Origin: Treponema sp.
GTDB lineage: Bacteria; Spirochaetota; Spirochaetia; Treponematales; Treponemataceae
Direction of reading: 5' to 3'
Assembly (NCBI GenBank): GCA_016286535.1
Contig: JAEESZ010000002.1
Coordinates: forward strand, 232,848-296,847
DNA: 64,000 nucleotides
The position numbers and the translations under genes are program-made. Numbering within the stretch: the stretch's first letter is position 1; every line of letters starts with the position of its first letter. The notes beneath the pieces are model-generated. The model was not told where the DNA came from and searched no databases. It worked only from the letters and a program-made list of their open reading frames with translations. This document shows positions 52,240 through 60,996 of this stretch, one piece after another.

Positions 52240-52815
52240 ATGAAAAATAATAACTTGAAAATAAGGTTGATGCTGGAAGCTGAAAAAGAAATTGTAGCTG
52301 AACTTTCTGAAGCTGAACGCTACCGCTACTTCTTGGGACGGATGCAGTTTCTGAAATATGAAAGCGGAAAAGAAAACTTGCTCAGCAGCGACTGTTCTGG
52401 GGCTGTTTGCCTGGCACTTTTACTGTCTACCGGCTGTGCAATCCGAGTGACGGCTGACACGCTGTTCAAGAAATATTTTACAAAAAGAAATCCGGACAAA
52501 TCAGATATTCAGGCAGCTTTCTTTATAACGCTTTATGACAGAAAGCTTGGAAACAGATTGTACAAAGAAAACGAAGTCTGTCACGTTGCCGGAGTCTGCG
52601 GACGTGATGTTGTGTTGAACTGTGTAGAGCCATTTTCTGAGCTTCGTTCACTTTCTGATATGAAGCCATATTACCAGGCAAATGATTACCGTGTGATTGT
52701 CCGCGGATTGGACCGTGAAGCTTTACAGAAAGCAAGCGAAGACAATGTGGATTTGTTCGGACCTGATTACGAGTTTGAGCAGATTAGAAATGCAATTGAT
52801 GGAGAGCGAGGATGA
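52240..52815 (+). CDS. NlpC/P60-like peptidase, probable endolysin or tail peptidase
   Basis: The 191-aa protein has a catalytic Cys52 in SSDCSGAVCLAL and His115 in EVCHVAGVC, the order of NlpC/P60 cysteine peptidases that cut peptidoglycan stems. It lacks a signal peptide and precedes a holin-like gene, so it may be an endolysin. Confidence 0.7.
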   Translation: MKNNNLKIRLMLEAEKEIVAELSEAERYRYFLGRMQFLKYESGKENLLSSDCSGAVCLALLLSTGCAIRVTADTLFKKYFTKRNPDKSDIQAAFFITLYDRKLGNRLYKENEVCHVAGVCGRDVVLNCVEPFSELRSLSDMKPYYQANDYRVIVRGLDREALQKASEDNVDLFGPDYEFEQIRNAIDGERG

Positions 52816-53027
52816 TTAGATTCCGGGCAAGAAGACTTGTAGAAAAACTGCTCAGTGTAAAGTTTGTGATTTTTGTTATTGCTACAGCACTAAGATGTTT
52901 CGGCGTAATTGGCTGTGGTGAGTGGCTAACAATTGCGCTGGTGGTGATTGCGGGAAGAGAGGCTTTGAAGTGGAAAGGTTCCAGGTTTGAGGTGTTAGGG
53001 AATGAAGAAAGTCTTGGAAGTGATTAA
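52812..53027 (+). CDS. Holin-like small membrane protein
   Basis: The 71-aa protein has a basic N-terminus and two hydrophobic helices (VKFVIFVIATALRCFGVIG, WLTIALVVIAG) and a charged tail. It overlaps the peptidase gene by 4 bases. Such a size and shape next to an endolysin fit a holin. Confidence 0.6.
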   Translation: MIRFRARRLVEKLLSVKFVIFVIATALRCFGVIGCGEWLTIALVVIAGREALKWKGSRFEVLGNEESLGSD

Positions 53028-53292
53028 GAAAGTTTTAATTTGGGTGGGAACGGTATTCGTTGCGATATTTGCGGTGCTGTTTGTGAAAGAGAGGGATTGT
53101 CGGGTCGAGCCCGACAATGACACAACAACGGAGGAAATAAATGAAAAGTCTGAAAAAAAACGTGAAGAAGCAATTGAGCGTATTTCTAATGCTGATGCTC
53201 GTTCTGTCTGCGAATCTTACGGCTCAGTCTGCGATGCCATCAACGACGGAAAGGAAAGATTCAGGCGCAGATGTGAAAGAACTGACAATTGA
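53002..53292 (+). CDS. Small membrane protein, spanin-like candidate
   Basis: The 96-aa protein has an N-terminal membrane helix (VLIWVGTVFVAIFAVLFV) and a charged helical rest. It overlaps the holin gene by 26 bases and the next gene by 152 bases in another frame. This nested layout resembles Rz/Rz1 spanin pairs. Function is inference. Confidence 0.5.
   Translation: MKKVLEVIKKVLIWVGTVFVAIFAVLFVKERDCRVEPDNDTTTEEINEKSEKKREEAIERISNADARSVCESYGSVCDAINDGKERFRRRCERTDN
53096..53118 (+). promoter_or_regulatory. Perfect hairpin before the nested gene
   Basis: ATTGTCGGG-TCGAG-CCCGACAAT is a 9-bp perfect stem inside the preceding gene, ending about 11 bases before the GGAGG of the 53141 gene. Confidence 0.45.
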
Positions 53293-53569
53293 GGAAATTA
53301 TGGAAATTGCAGAAGAAGAGATTGAACGTACTGCACAGGAAGCTGTAAAAGCTGCAATGATTGAAGTCGGCGGAGAACTTGCTTACGAGAAAGCACGTGC
53401 GGACCAGCTGGAAACAGCAAAGAAAAATCTTGAAGAAGAAAATAAAAAGCTTAAGGCGGAAGTCCAGAAAAAACAGAACCAGTTTTTTTATGGAGCTTTG
53501 ATTGGTGGAGCTGGCGGTGTAATCGTTACCAGCATTGTATTTAATCTTGCTATGGGAGTATGCAAATGA
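53141..53569 (+). CDS. Secreted coiled-coil protein with C-terminal membrane helix
   Basis: The 142-aa protein has a signal-peptide-like start (KKQLSVFLMLMLVLSANLTA), a long coiled coil (EEIMEIAEEEIERTAQEAVK; ETAKKNLEEENKKLKAEVQK) and a C-terminal hydrophobic segment (YGALIGGAGGVIVTSIVF). GGAGG precedes the ATG. It overlaps the preceding gene in a different frame. It may help membrane fusion at lysis. Confidence 0.6.
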   Translation: MKSLKKNVKKQLSVFLMLMLVLSANLTAQSAMPSTTERKDSGADVKELTIEEIMEIAEEEIERTAQEAVKAAMIEVGGELAYEKARADQLETAKKNLEEENKKLKAEVQKKQNQFFYGALIGGAGGVIVTSIVFNLAMGVCK

Positions 53570-54120
53570 TTTCAAGTAAAGGGAAAATGAAAGGATTGGT
53601 GACAGTTACAGTTAGGGATGCAAACGGTAACGTGAAATATTTTAAGAACGGATTCTGGCGAAATCTTTTGAGATTGAAAGAACGCCCGATGATATTCAAA
53701 CATCACAACACAATTACAACACAGGGAGACGGTCTGATTGCAGATCTTCTTATAAGTACACCTACACAAAACAAAGTGGATGCCACTAACGGTTATATGT
53801 GCGTAGGAACCGGCTGGACCGGAACCAGTCCGAAGAATAATACCGGCGTTAATACTGCAACAGGTTCTGCAAAAAAGCTTGATTCTACTTACCCGAAAAC
53901 ATCCGGAGCTTTCGGTGCAACAGGACAGAACGTTGTATTGTATCGTACAAGCTTTGCTGCAGGAGATTTGAACGCAAACGGAATAAACGAAGTTGCACTT
54001 ATGAACGGAAATACTTCTGCAGCAAAGTGTCTGGCTTATGCTCAGATTACTCCTGCAGTAAATGTTACAAGTGCAGATAGCCTGCAGATTGACTGGCAGA
54101 TTACAGTAAGCGGAAGCTGA
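53566..54120 (+). CDS. Phage virion protein, fibre- or decoration-like
   Basis: The 184-aa protein follows a pattern common in phage virion proteins: an N-terminal VTVTVRDANGNVKYFKNGF, then YMCVGTGWTG, VVLYRTSFAAGDLNANGINE, and C-terminal DSLQIDWQITVSGS. ATG 53566 is preferred to 53560 because of spacing to GGGAG. Confidence 0.6.
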   Translation: MISSKGKMKGLVTVTVRDANGNVKYFKNGFWRNLLRLKERPMIFKHHNTITTQGDGLIADLLISTPTQNKVDATNGYMCVGTGWTGTSPKNNTGVNTATGSAKKLDSTYPKTSGAFGATGQNVVLYRTSFAAGDLNANGINEVALMNGNTSAAKCLAYAQITPAVNVTSADSLQIDWQITVSGS

Positions 54121-54122
54121 TT

Positions 54123-55238
54123 ATGAGTAATACTGTTTTAGGAAACAAACAGGAATATACCTTCTATCAGGATTATCACGAAGTTGAACTAGATGACGAT
54201 GAATGGATTGAGCTTGAAGGAGAACTTGTTGACGGTGAATCAATAGTAGGATTCCGTGATGTCTGCCCTGAAGCTTCGGATAGTACAACCGTACAGATAG
54301 GCTTTTATTACAAGCCTCCAGATTCTGAATGGTATTGGGATTACGAATATGGACAACCTTATAAACCGATAGTACCTGTTGTGTTCAGCGTTGCAAGTAA
54401 CGGAAATCTTTTAGAGTGCTTGAATCAGAGCTTTACGGAGGTTGATCTTGAACTGCTTGAAGAAGACTGGATTGTGATGAACGTAACGCTCAAAAGAAAA
54501 CTCATACAAAATGAGAATATCTTCTTTGGAGTTTATTCAGACTGTGTTGGAGTTACAGGAATTGATTTTGCGGATGCAGATAGCACCTGGAGCTTTTATT
54601 ATTTTTCCTTTGCAAGAAGAAACGACTACAATTCAGCGATTGCTTATGTTTCATCACAAGCTTTTATAGCTCAATCTAGAAAGATGGATTGTGATTATTG
54701 CCCGATTATTTATCTTGAATATGTAAACGGTGAGAACGGTTCTGCTTATACAAGAACTGTTCTTGGGAATGTGGGAGCTGTAGCTGCAAACGGAAGAAAT
54801 CTTTTTCTGAAAAGAAGTTCTGTTGAAAGTTCAGCATTAAATACCATAGTCTTTAATCAAAATCATTTTTCAAGAAGTTATTCTGAGAATAAAAATCTGA
54901 CTTCTTCAAACGAAAACAGAATAATTTTTTCTCGCGGACTAGAGATTATTACAACTCTAACTACAAGTTCATACAGAGCTTTGAAAATGAAGATTGAAAA
55001 ATTAGAAACTCCTTCATTTTCAGATTCATTATACAGACTTCTTTCTAGTATTCGTTCCTGTTTTTCTAGCAGTAGATTATCTGATGATATGCCGTTGGCT
55101 TCTCGTGTTTTTTACAGGACAGCTATATCAGTTATGAGTTTATGGGATTGGCTCAGAGGAAAAATCCGCATAGAAAATAACGTGCTTACCTTATTCTGTC
55201 CGATTACGACAGAGATTAAACTGGAGTGCAGAATATGA
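54123..55238 (+). CDS. Putative tail-fibre or receptor-binding protein
   Basis: The 371-aa protein is beta-rich and acidic in the first 230 residues (ELDDDEWIELEGELVDGESI) and Ser-rich and helical later. No family motif is recognised. Located 2 bases after the virion protein gene; likely part of the host-contact apparatus. Confidence 0.5.
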   Translation: MSNTVLGNKQEYTFYQDYHEVELDDDEWIELEGELVDGESIVGFRDVCPEASDSTTVQIGFYYKPPDSEWYWDYEYGQPYKPIVPVVFSVASNGNLLECLNQSFTEVDLELLEEDWIVMNVTLKRKLIQNENIFFGVYSDCVGVTGIDFADADSTWSFYYFSFARRNDYNSAIAYVSSQAFIAQSRKMDCDYCPIIYLEYVNGENGSAYTRTVLGNVGAVAANGRNLFLKRSSVESSALNTIVFNQNHFSRSYSENKNLTSSNENRIIFSRGLEIITTLTTSSYRALKMKIEKLETPSFSDSLYRLLSSIRSCFSSSRLSDDMPLASRVFYRTAISVMSLWDWLRGKIRIENNVLTLFCPITTEIKLECRI

Positions 55239-55528
55239 AAAAAGTATATAAGAATAAATCTAAGCTGCGTATTTTAGTTGATACAAAGTGTGATTTATCA
55301 GGATTCCAAACAGTAACAATTATGGCAAGGAAACCTGACGAATCGCAAATAAGTTTTCCTGCAGTAGTAAAAGATGTTGAGAATGGAATCATTTTTTATG
55401 ATTTACAATCTTCAGATGATTTAGATATGTACGGCTGGTGGACATTCTGGCCGGAAGTTATATTTGATGATGACCGTACTGCATGCGGTGATTCAGTCCG
55501 GGTTTTTGTTTATGAAAGCGGCAGATGA
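55235..55528 (+). CDS. Small phage protein, beta-rich
   Basis: The 97-aa protein (KLRILVDTKCDLSGFQTVTI, WWTFWPEVIFDDDRTACGD) resembles small tail-tip accessory proteins with an immunoglobulin-like strand pattern. ATG overlaps the preceding stop in ATGA. Function unknown. Confidence 0.5.
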   Translation: MKKVYKNKSKLRILVDTKCDLSGFQTVTIMARKPDESQISFPAVVKDVENGIIFYDLQSSDDLDMYGWWTFWPEVIFDDDRTACGDSVRVFVYESGR

Positions 55529-55838
55529 TTATGTGCCTGTTGAACTATGGCACGAGGCAAAGGATTTTATAAGGCTTATTTCAGATGATGTTGAAATCTT
55601 TGATAAGTTTCGTTCATTTGAAAAACAGCTTAGTGAAGAAGCATTGAAGTTTGTTGCCTGGTGGAGTTTGAAAAGATACATTGATTATCCGCATTCGCTT
55701 ATTCTGCTTTATGAAAATATTGGAAGAATAGATATAGAGATTGGAAGCTATGATGTGCTTGATGGCTTTAGAAAGCTTGAGCATAAGCTTGTATTGCTTT
55801 ACAGGCTTTTGAAAGATAAAGGGATGATAAATGAGTGA
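55512..55838 (+). CDS. Small helical phage protein
   Basis: The 108-aa protein (KAADDYVPVELWHEAKDFIR..., rich in helices) begins inside the previous gene and ends inside the helicase gene. The ATG at 55512 gives the natural N-terminus; an upstream in-frame ATG at 55464 would overlap further. Function unknown. Confidence 0.5.
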   Translation: MKAADDYVPVELWHEAKDFIRLISDDVEIFDKFRSFEKQLSEEALKFVAWWSLKRYIDYPHSLILLYENIGRIDIEIGSYDVLDGFRKLEHKLVLLYRLLKDKGMINE

Positions 55839-57267
55839 TAAGGTAAATACAAAAGGACTGAACGAAAAAGAAAGAATTGCAATTGAAGAATTGAGCCGGG
55901 ACCTGCGGGCTAATAAGTTTGTGAATGGACAGATGCAGTTTACTGATATTACAAACAGAGATTATTTTCTAAAAGCTTATGGTGATGTTATCCGCTATTG
56001 TATTACCTGGAACAAGTTTCTTTACTGGAACGGCACAAACTGGGAAGTTGATAATCGTGGCCGCGTTGAGGAAAAGGTTGTGAGCTTTATACACCAAATG
56101 TACAGAGGATTGCGAGTAATTAATGACAGAACTCTACAAGCTGCATTTGAAAAACATCTTATTAAAAGTGAAAGCTTCCGCCGCATCCAGGCGATTGTTG
56201 GACTTTTGAAAATGAGCAGCGATATTAAAACTGAGGACTGGGAACTTGATTCTGATAATTATCTTTTTAATATTGAAGGGCTTACACTTAATTTGAAAAC
56301 AGGCAAAGCAAAGGAACCGAATATTAAAGATTTAATTACTAAAAAAAGTCGGTTGATTTATAATAAGGATGCACAATGTCCTACCTGGAATCTTTTTTTG
56401 CAGCAGATTTTTAAAAGAGATAATGAACTCATCCATTTTATTCAGAAAGCGATGGGATATGCTTTAAGCGGTGATGTTAGTGAACAGTGCCTTTTTATTC
56501 TTTGGGGAACTGGTGCAAATGGAAAGTCTACTTTCTTGAATGTTCTTACGAAGCTGTTTGGCGATTATGCAACATCAACTCCAATTGAAACTTTTATGAA
56601 GAAAAGCTCAGAACAAAGTAATGATCTGGCACGACTAAAAGGAGCAAGACTTGTAACTACAAGTGAAGTAGAACAAGGTAAACAAATGAGCGAAAGTTTG
56701 ATTAAAACTGTTACTGGGGAAGATGAACTGACCGCGCGATTTCTTTATGGAGAATATTTTTCTTTTAAACCGACGTTTAAGATTTTTATGGCGACTAATC
56801 ATAAACCGAAAATACGTGGTGCGGATAATGGAATCTGGAGACGAATAAAAATGATTCCATTTACAGTAACAATTCCACCTGAGCAACGCGATAAAAAACT
56901 TACAGAAAAACTGATTGCAGAAAACTCAGGAATATTGAACTGGCTTATTCAAGGCTATGCAATGTGGAAAAAAGAAGGTCTTTCAGAACCAGAGGCAGTA
57001 CGCGATGCAAACGCAGAATACAGAATGGATATGGATTCTGTAGGTACTTTCATTACTGATTGTCTTGAACTTGATGCTTCACTTAGATGGAGACTTCCGA
57101 CAAATATACTATATCAGACTTATATCAAATGGTGTAATAAGAATAATGAACATGTAATGAGTCAGAAGTGGCTTGGTATGCGTATGAGTGAAAAAGGCTT
57201 TAAGCGTGTTATAACAGGCGGACTGAGATTGTGGTGCGGACTCGCTGTAAAACTTGAATGGAGATAG
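55831..57267 (+). CDS. D5/P4-type phage helicase (primase-helicase family, no primase domain)
   Basis: The 478-aa SF3-type helicase has a D5_N region, Walker A GTGANGKST (226-234), EQSNDLARLKGARLVTTSEV and MATNHKPKIRGADNGIWRRI, typical of phage/plasmid D5/P4 primase C-terminal parts. No AEP or CHC2 primase domain is seen. It should start replication at an iteron origin; candidate iterons lie at 62259-62464. It stands after lysis and fibre genes instead of before the head genes, which is unusual. Confidence 0.88.
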   Translation: MSDKVNTKGLNEKERIAIEELSRDLRANKFVNGQMQFTDITNRDYFLKAYGDVIRYCITWNKFLYWNGTNWEVDNRGRVEEKVVSFIHQMYRGLRVINDRTLQAAFEKHLIKSESFRRIQAIVGLLKMSSDIKTEDWELDSDNYLFNIEGLTLNLKTGKAKEPNIKDLITKKSRLIYNKDAQCPTWNLFLQQIFKRDNELIHFIQKAMGYALSGDVSEQCLFILWGTGANGKSTFLNVLTKLFGDYATSTPIETFMKKSSEQSNDLARLKGARLVTTSEVEQGKQMSESLIKTVTGEDELTARFLYGEYFSFKPTFKIFMATNHKPKIRGADNGIWRRIKMIPFTVTIPPEQRDKKLTEKLIAENSGILNWLIQGYAMWKKEGLSEPEAVRDANAEYRMDMDSVGTFITDCLELDASLRWRLPTNILYQTYIKWCNKNNEHVMSQKWLGMRMSEKGFKRVITGGLRLWCGLAVKLEWR

Positions 57268-57315
57268 CTTACTGCAAAAGACTTTCCCCGATAGCAAAGA
57301 GCTAGAGAGCTGGAC

Positions 57316-57346
57316 ATCGGAGAGAGCTTTGGAGGCTGATTTATAA
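57316..57346 (+). repeat. 30-bp repeat, copy 2, before cargo block 2
   Basis: ATCGGAGAGAGCTTTGGAGG and following GCTGATTTATAAG match 35917-35946 with one inserted base and three changes. It lies between the helicase gene and the first cargo gene. Confidence 0.55.
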
Positions 57347-57419
57347 GATTGTAAAAATACTTTCGATTTAGGTTAAATGGTGTTAAAATAAAATAGAACT
57401 ATTTATCTGGAAGGTAATT

Positions 57420-59156
57420 ATGTTTTTTAATATCAACAAATCTAAAGAAGAAGATAGTTTTCATAAAATTGATGAGTATTCTCAGAATAGTTTTAATAAC
57501 ATTTCCAATGCATTAAAAAATAATAATATTAAAATATATATTGAAGAATTGTTTTTTTCTTTTTTTCTATCAGATATTGCTGCAAATGATAAAAATATAA
57601 AGCAAAAAGAACGTGAAAGTTTTATGAATTATTTCTTCTACCAACTTAAAAGCAAAATTCGCTTAGAACAAGAAGAAATAACTGAGAATGAATTAGATTC
57701 AGTTTTTAATAATCGAATTATAAATTATGCCTCTATTCTTGAAAAAAGTAATAATGAATTGTCAAATAATTTTTTCATGGAAATATATGAATACCAAATA
57801 GAATTATTCAGTTCAATTATACTTAAAAATCATTTTTCAAAATTTAATCCTTGCCCAAAAACACCTTTAGAAGTTACTCCTAAAACTTTAAATACAATGA
57901 TAACTACTACGCTTCGAGAGTGTCTGGTTAAAAATCATAAGATGACTATTGATTTTATTAATCTCTTATTAAATAAAGAAACAATTATACAATCAAATAT
58001 TGATTATATTGCAAACTTTGAATTGATAAAAAAATATGAGCGTATTATTTCGACAGTTTTTGAAAATGAATTCGGATTACATAATGATTTTATTAATACT
58101 GAAATAGTAATCATATTATATTACTTCTCAATAAATACTGATTGTTTAGACCAAAATTTAGGAAAACTTGTAGATCAGTTTAATTTAAGATTTGAAAACA
58201 AAACTGATAGGAGTTCATTAATTAGTTTTGTAAACAGAAGAATTGATACTCTAAACGAAATAAAAACAAATAAAAATATTATTTCGCCTAATAGATTATT
58301 ATTTTATGCTTTGATTGAGAAGTATAGTCATATCTTTAGTTTCCACTATGAACTTGCAGAATCTTTACCAATTTTTGAAGAAGAATTAAAAAACGAAACG
58401 GAAGCGCAACGAGAACGAAAATATGAAATTCTTTGTCGTAGCTATACTGCTCTTTATAAATCCACGAATGTAATTCTTGATTTCTTATCGGAAATTTATA
58501 AAATAGATTTTCACGCTGATGAAAAAGAAATACTTTCAAAGGCTAATACTACAAACGAATTATTAAAGTATAAAATCTTAACAGAAACATCAATCCTTAC
58601 ACTAGATGAAATCCTCAGTTTATATAATTTTGAACTAAATGAAGGATATCATTTAGAGGATGAAGCTTATTATATTTTTGATTCATTTTATCAAAAATAC
58701 TGTCATTTCATTAATCTTGAATCTAATACAAAAGAAAACAAAACACCTCGCTTTGATTATTCCAAACAAGTACATAATCAAGAGAATAAGCATTTTTTCA
58801 TGCAATATATAAACTGTAAAGATAATACAAAGATTTTTGACTATTTAATGATGCAATTTGTACTTGAGCATTATATGAACATGGAAAACCCGAATAATTG
58901 GATTAAATTTATTACAGAAGATAATGAAATAAAAGAATACATGGAATTACTAAAAAGTAATCCTATAATTAACGATTCCTATTCAAATAATACTTATCCA
59001 AATATTCTTGAATATGATGGTTTTTATCACATAGGTCTTTTTTCTAAAGCACAACAAGGTATATATTTTAAGATATACAAAATAAAAACAAATTTTAGTT
59101 ACCAGGTTGAATATTCTCAATTAATAAAGAAAAATCAAAGCATATTAATGTTTTAA
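57420..59156 (+). CDS. Unknown large helical protein of cargo block 2
   Basis: The 578-aa protein is unrecognised, AT-rich in codon use and mainly helical, with a hydrophobic stretch IYIEELFFSFFLSDIAAND and several Asn/Lys-rich segments. No catalytic motif is visible. A clear ribosome site (GGAAGG) precedes it. It is the first of four co-directional genes. Confidence 0.65.
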   Translation: MFFNINKSKEEDSFHKIDEYSQNSFNNISNALKNNNIKIYIEELFFSFFLSDIAANDKNIKQKERESFMNYFFYQLKSKIRLEQEEITENELDSVFNNRIINYASILEKSNNELSNNFFMEIYEYQIELFSSIILKNHFSKFNPCPKTPLEVTPKTLNTMITTTLRECLVKNHKMTIDFINLLLNKETIIQSNIDYIANFELIKKYERIISTVFENEFGLHNDFINTEIVIILYYFSINTDCLDQNLGKLVDQFNLRFENKTDRSSLISFVNRRIDTLNEIKTNKNIISPNRLLFYALIEKYSHIFSFHYELAESLPIFEEELKNETEAQRERKYEILCRSYTALYKSTNVILDFLSEIYKIDFHADEKEILSKANTTNELLKYKILTETSILTLDEILSLYNFELNEGYHLEDEAYYIFDSFYQKYCHFINLESNTKENKTPRFDYSKQVHNQENKHFFMQYINCKDNTKIFDYLMMQFVLEHYMNMENPNNWIKFITEDNEIKEYMELLKSNPIINDSYSNNTYPNILEYDGFYHIGLFSKAQQGIYFKIYKIKTNFSYQVEYSQLIKKNQSILMF

Positions 59157-59177
59157 CAACTTAGATAGGAATAAAAT

Positions 59178-60152
59178 ATGGCTGGTATAAAAACAAACTC
59201 AAATTCAATAACCGCAATTCTAGTAGAAAAACTCAATTACAAAAAATCTGGTTTCAGAAATGCAATGATTAAGTTCTGGAATTTGCCAGATAACATAATT
59301 TTTATTGATGGAACACATTCAACTATCAGGTTACCAGAAATGCAAAATAAAGAAGTGGATATAATCGGAACTGTTGGATCCAAAATATTACTTCTTTTAG
59401 AAATCAAAGCAAATTGTAATGAAAATTTACAAAATTCTCAAAAAAAAAATGGACAATATCAAAAGACAGTAGAATGCCACAAAGAAATTAAATTAAAATA
59501 TATTATACCTGATGGTTACTATCATATTTCTGAACTACCTGACGAAACTGAACAAATAAAAATCTATACTTGGTCCGAAATATATGAAATTGCAAAAGAA
59601 ACTGATAATACAGGCTTAATAGATCAAATCAATTACTTTGTAGAAAATAACTTTAATTTAAATGACACGTTACTCAATAAAGGAGAAGTTGCAATGTTTT
59701 TAACACCATCAATTATAGGAAAAGTTAATTCACTTTATACTAAAACTCAAAAACTAATGAGCGAATTTATTAAAAATAATGGTAAAATGATTAGTCAGAG
59801 ACCTGACTATCAATTCGAATTAGGTTGGAACTATACATTAACAAAAGATACCAAACAAATAAATGCTTGGATTGGATTTTATGAGTTAAAGGATTTTCCA
59901 AAGAACTCTTTTTTTATATATCATTGGATAGATGCAAATAATTTACCAGAATTTAAATCAACAAACTATGTTGTAAACAAAGATTATATCTACTATGAAT
60001 ATACTACTGGAGATGATGTTTTCGTTCCAATAACAAACGAAAATTCTGAAATACCTGAGTTTTTATTTTCAGAGAATTCAAAAGAACAACAAACAAAATT
60101 TGATGAATTAATGAAATATAATATAAACAAGCTTTTTGATATTATATCTTAA
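59178..60152 (+). CDS. PD-(D/E)XK nuclease-superfamily protein
   Basis: The 324-aa protein has the core KEVDIIGTVGSKILLLLEIK: Asp61 and Glu75-x-Lys77 at the spacing of PD-(D/E)XK nucleases, with a glutamine later (QYQKTVECH). The pattern resembles PDDEXK_4-like proteins of defence islands. The C-terminal half is unfamiliar. It follows the helical gene after 21 bases. Confidence 0.7.
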   Translation: MAGIKTNSNSITAILVEKLNYKKSGFRNAMIKFWNLPDNIIFIDGTHSTIRLPEMQNKEVDIIGTVGSKILLLLEIKANCNENLQNSQKKNGQYQKTVECHKEIKLKYIIPDGYYHISELPDETEQIKIYTWSEIYEIAKETDNTGLIDQINYFVENNFNLNDTLLNKGEVAMFLTPSIIGKVNSLYTKTQKLMSEFIKNNGKMISQRPDYQFELGWNYTLTKDTKQINAWIGFYELKDFPKNSFFIYHWIDANNLPEFKSTNYVVNKDYIYYEYTTGDDVFVPITNENSEIPEFLFSENSKEQQTKFDELMKYNINKLFDIIS

Positions 60153-60165
60153 TTATTATTACATT

Positions 60166-60969
60166 ATGAACATGAAAAATTTGAAACTTCGAGAACAAAA
60201 ACTTATATTCGACCAATTAATTCTAAACAGTATTAATAATACTCATATTATTCCAGATTCTGTTTATTTTGACGAAGCATATTATGAACAATTAACAAAA
60301 GAATTAAAAAATAAACAATTGTATGAAAAATACCTAACAAAAGAATTGAATGAAATAAGCCCTGGTTTCATAAAAATGTGTTCTGTAGCTTCAAGTTCAA
60401 GACTCTGTTTTTTATATTTTGCTGGAGATAATAATGCAACTATGGAAGTTTCTCTTAATACTGGAACAAAAGGAAATGCACAATTAGATGCTGCAAAAGG
60501 TAATACTTATTATGAATGTAAATGTCATGAGATATTTGATAATCATGATACAGATAAAAATCATTTAAAATTATCATATAAAAAGAATCTAAAAAAGTAT
60601 TTCGGAATCAATTACCAAGAAAAAGATGAAAATTATTGTAAACTTACTTTAAGAGATTTTGGTATTCCAAAAAATATGTCTATTTATGATTTGCGTTTTG
60701 ATATGAAACAATTTCTTTGTCATTTATTCGGAATTGCAAAAAATGGTGGCGGTACATTGCAATATATTTTCTTTCAACCTAAAAAGGAATTGATGGAAAA
60801 AAAATCATTCTGTACAGAAATTTATAAAAAATTAGAAGATGAAATCTCAGCCATTTGGAATTCTGAAATCATTAAGAATATGTGCAATAATAATAAGATA
60901 GAATTACCAAAGTCTAAAATGGTTGATGTTTCAACTATTACAGATATAGTTTTACAAAATATTATATAA
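60166..60969 (+). CDS. Second PD-(D/E)XK-like protein (PGN_0703-like)
   Basis: The 267-aa protein has NAQLDAAKGNTYYECKCHEI: Asp108 with Glu117-x-Lys119, the hallmark of PD-(D/E)XK enzymes, in a context seen in PGN_0703-like endonucleases. A start at 60166 is chosen; no good ribosome site is visible. It lies 13 bases after the first nuclease gene, suggesting coupled expression. Confidence 0.65.
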   Translation: MNMKNLKLREQKLIFDQLILNSINNTHIIPDSVYFDEAYYEQLTKELKNKQLYEKYLTKELNEISPGFIKMCSVASSSRLCFLYFAGDNNATMEVSLNTGTKGNAQLDAAKGNTYYECKCHEIFDNHDTDKNHLKLSYKKNLKKYFGINYQEKDENYCKLTLRDFGIPKNMSIYDLRFDMKQFLCHLFGIAKNGGGTLQYIFFQPKKELMEKKSFCTEIYKKLEDEISAIWNSEIIKNMCNNNKIELPKSKMVDVSTITDIVLQNII

Positions 60970-60996
60970 AAAATTAATTATGGAATAAAGCAAGAT

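Noticed and set aside
53566..55238. Diversity-generating retroelement acting on the fibre genes
   Set aside because: No reverse transcriptase gene or adenine-variable template repeat is seen in the window.
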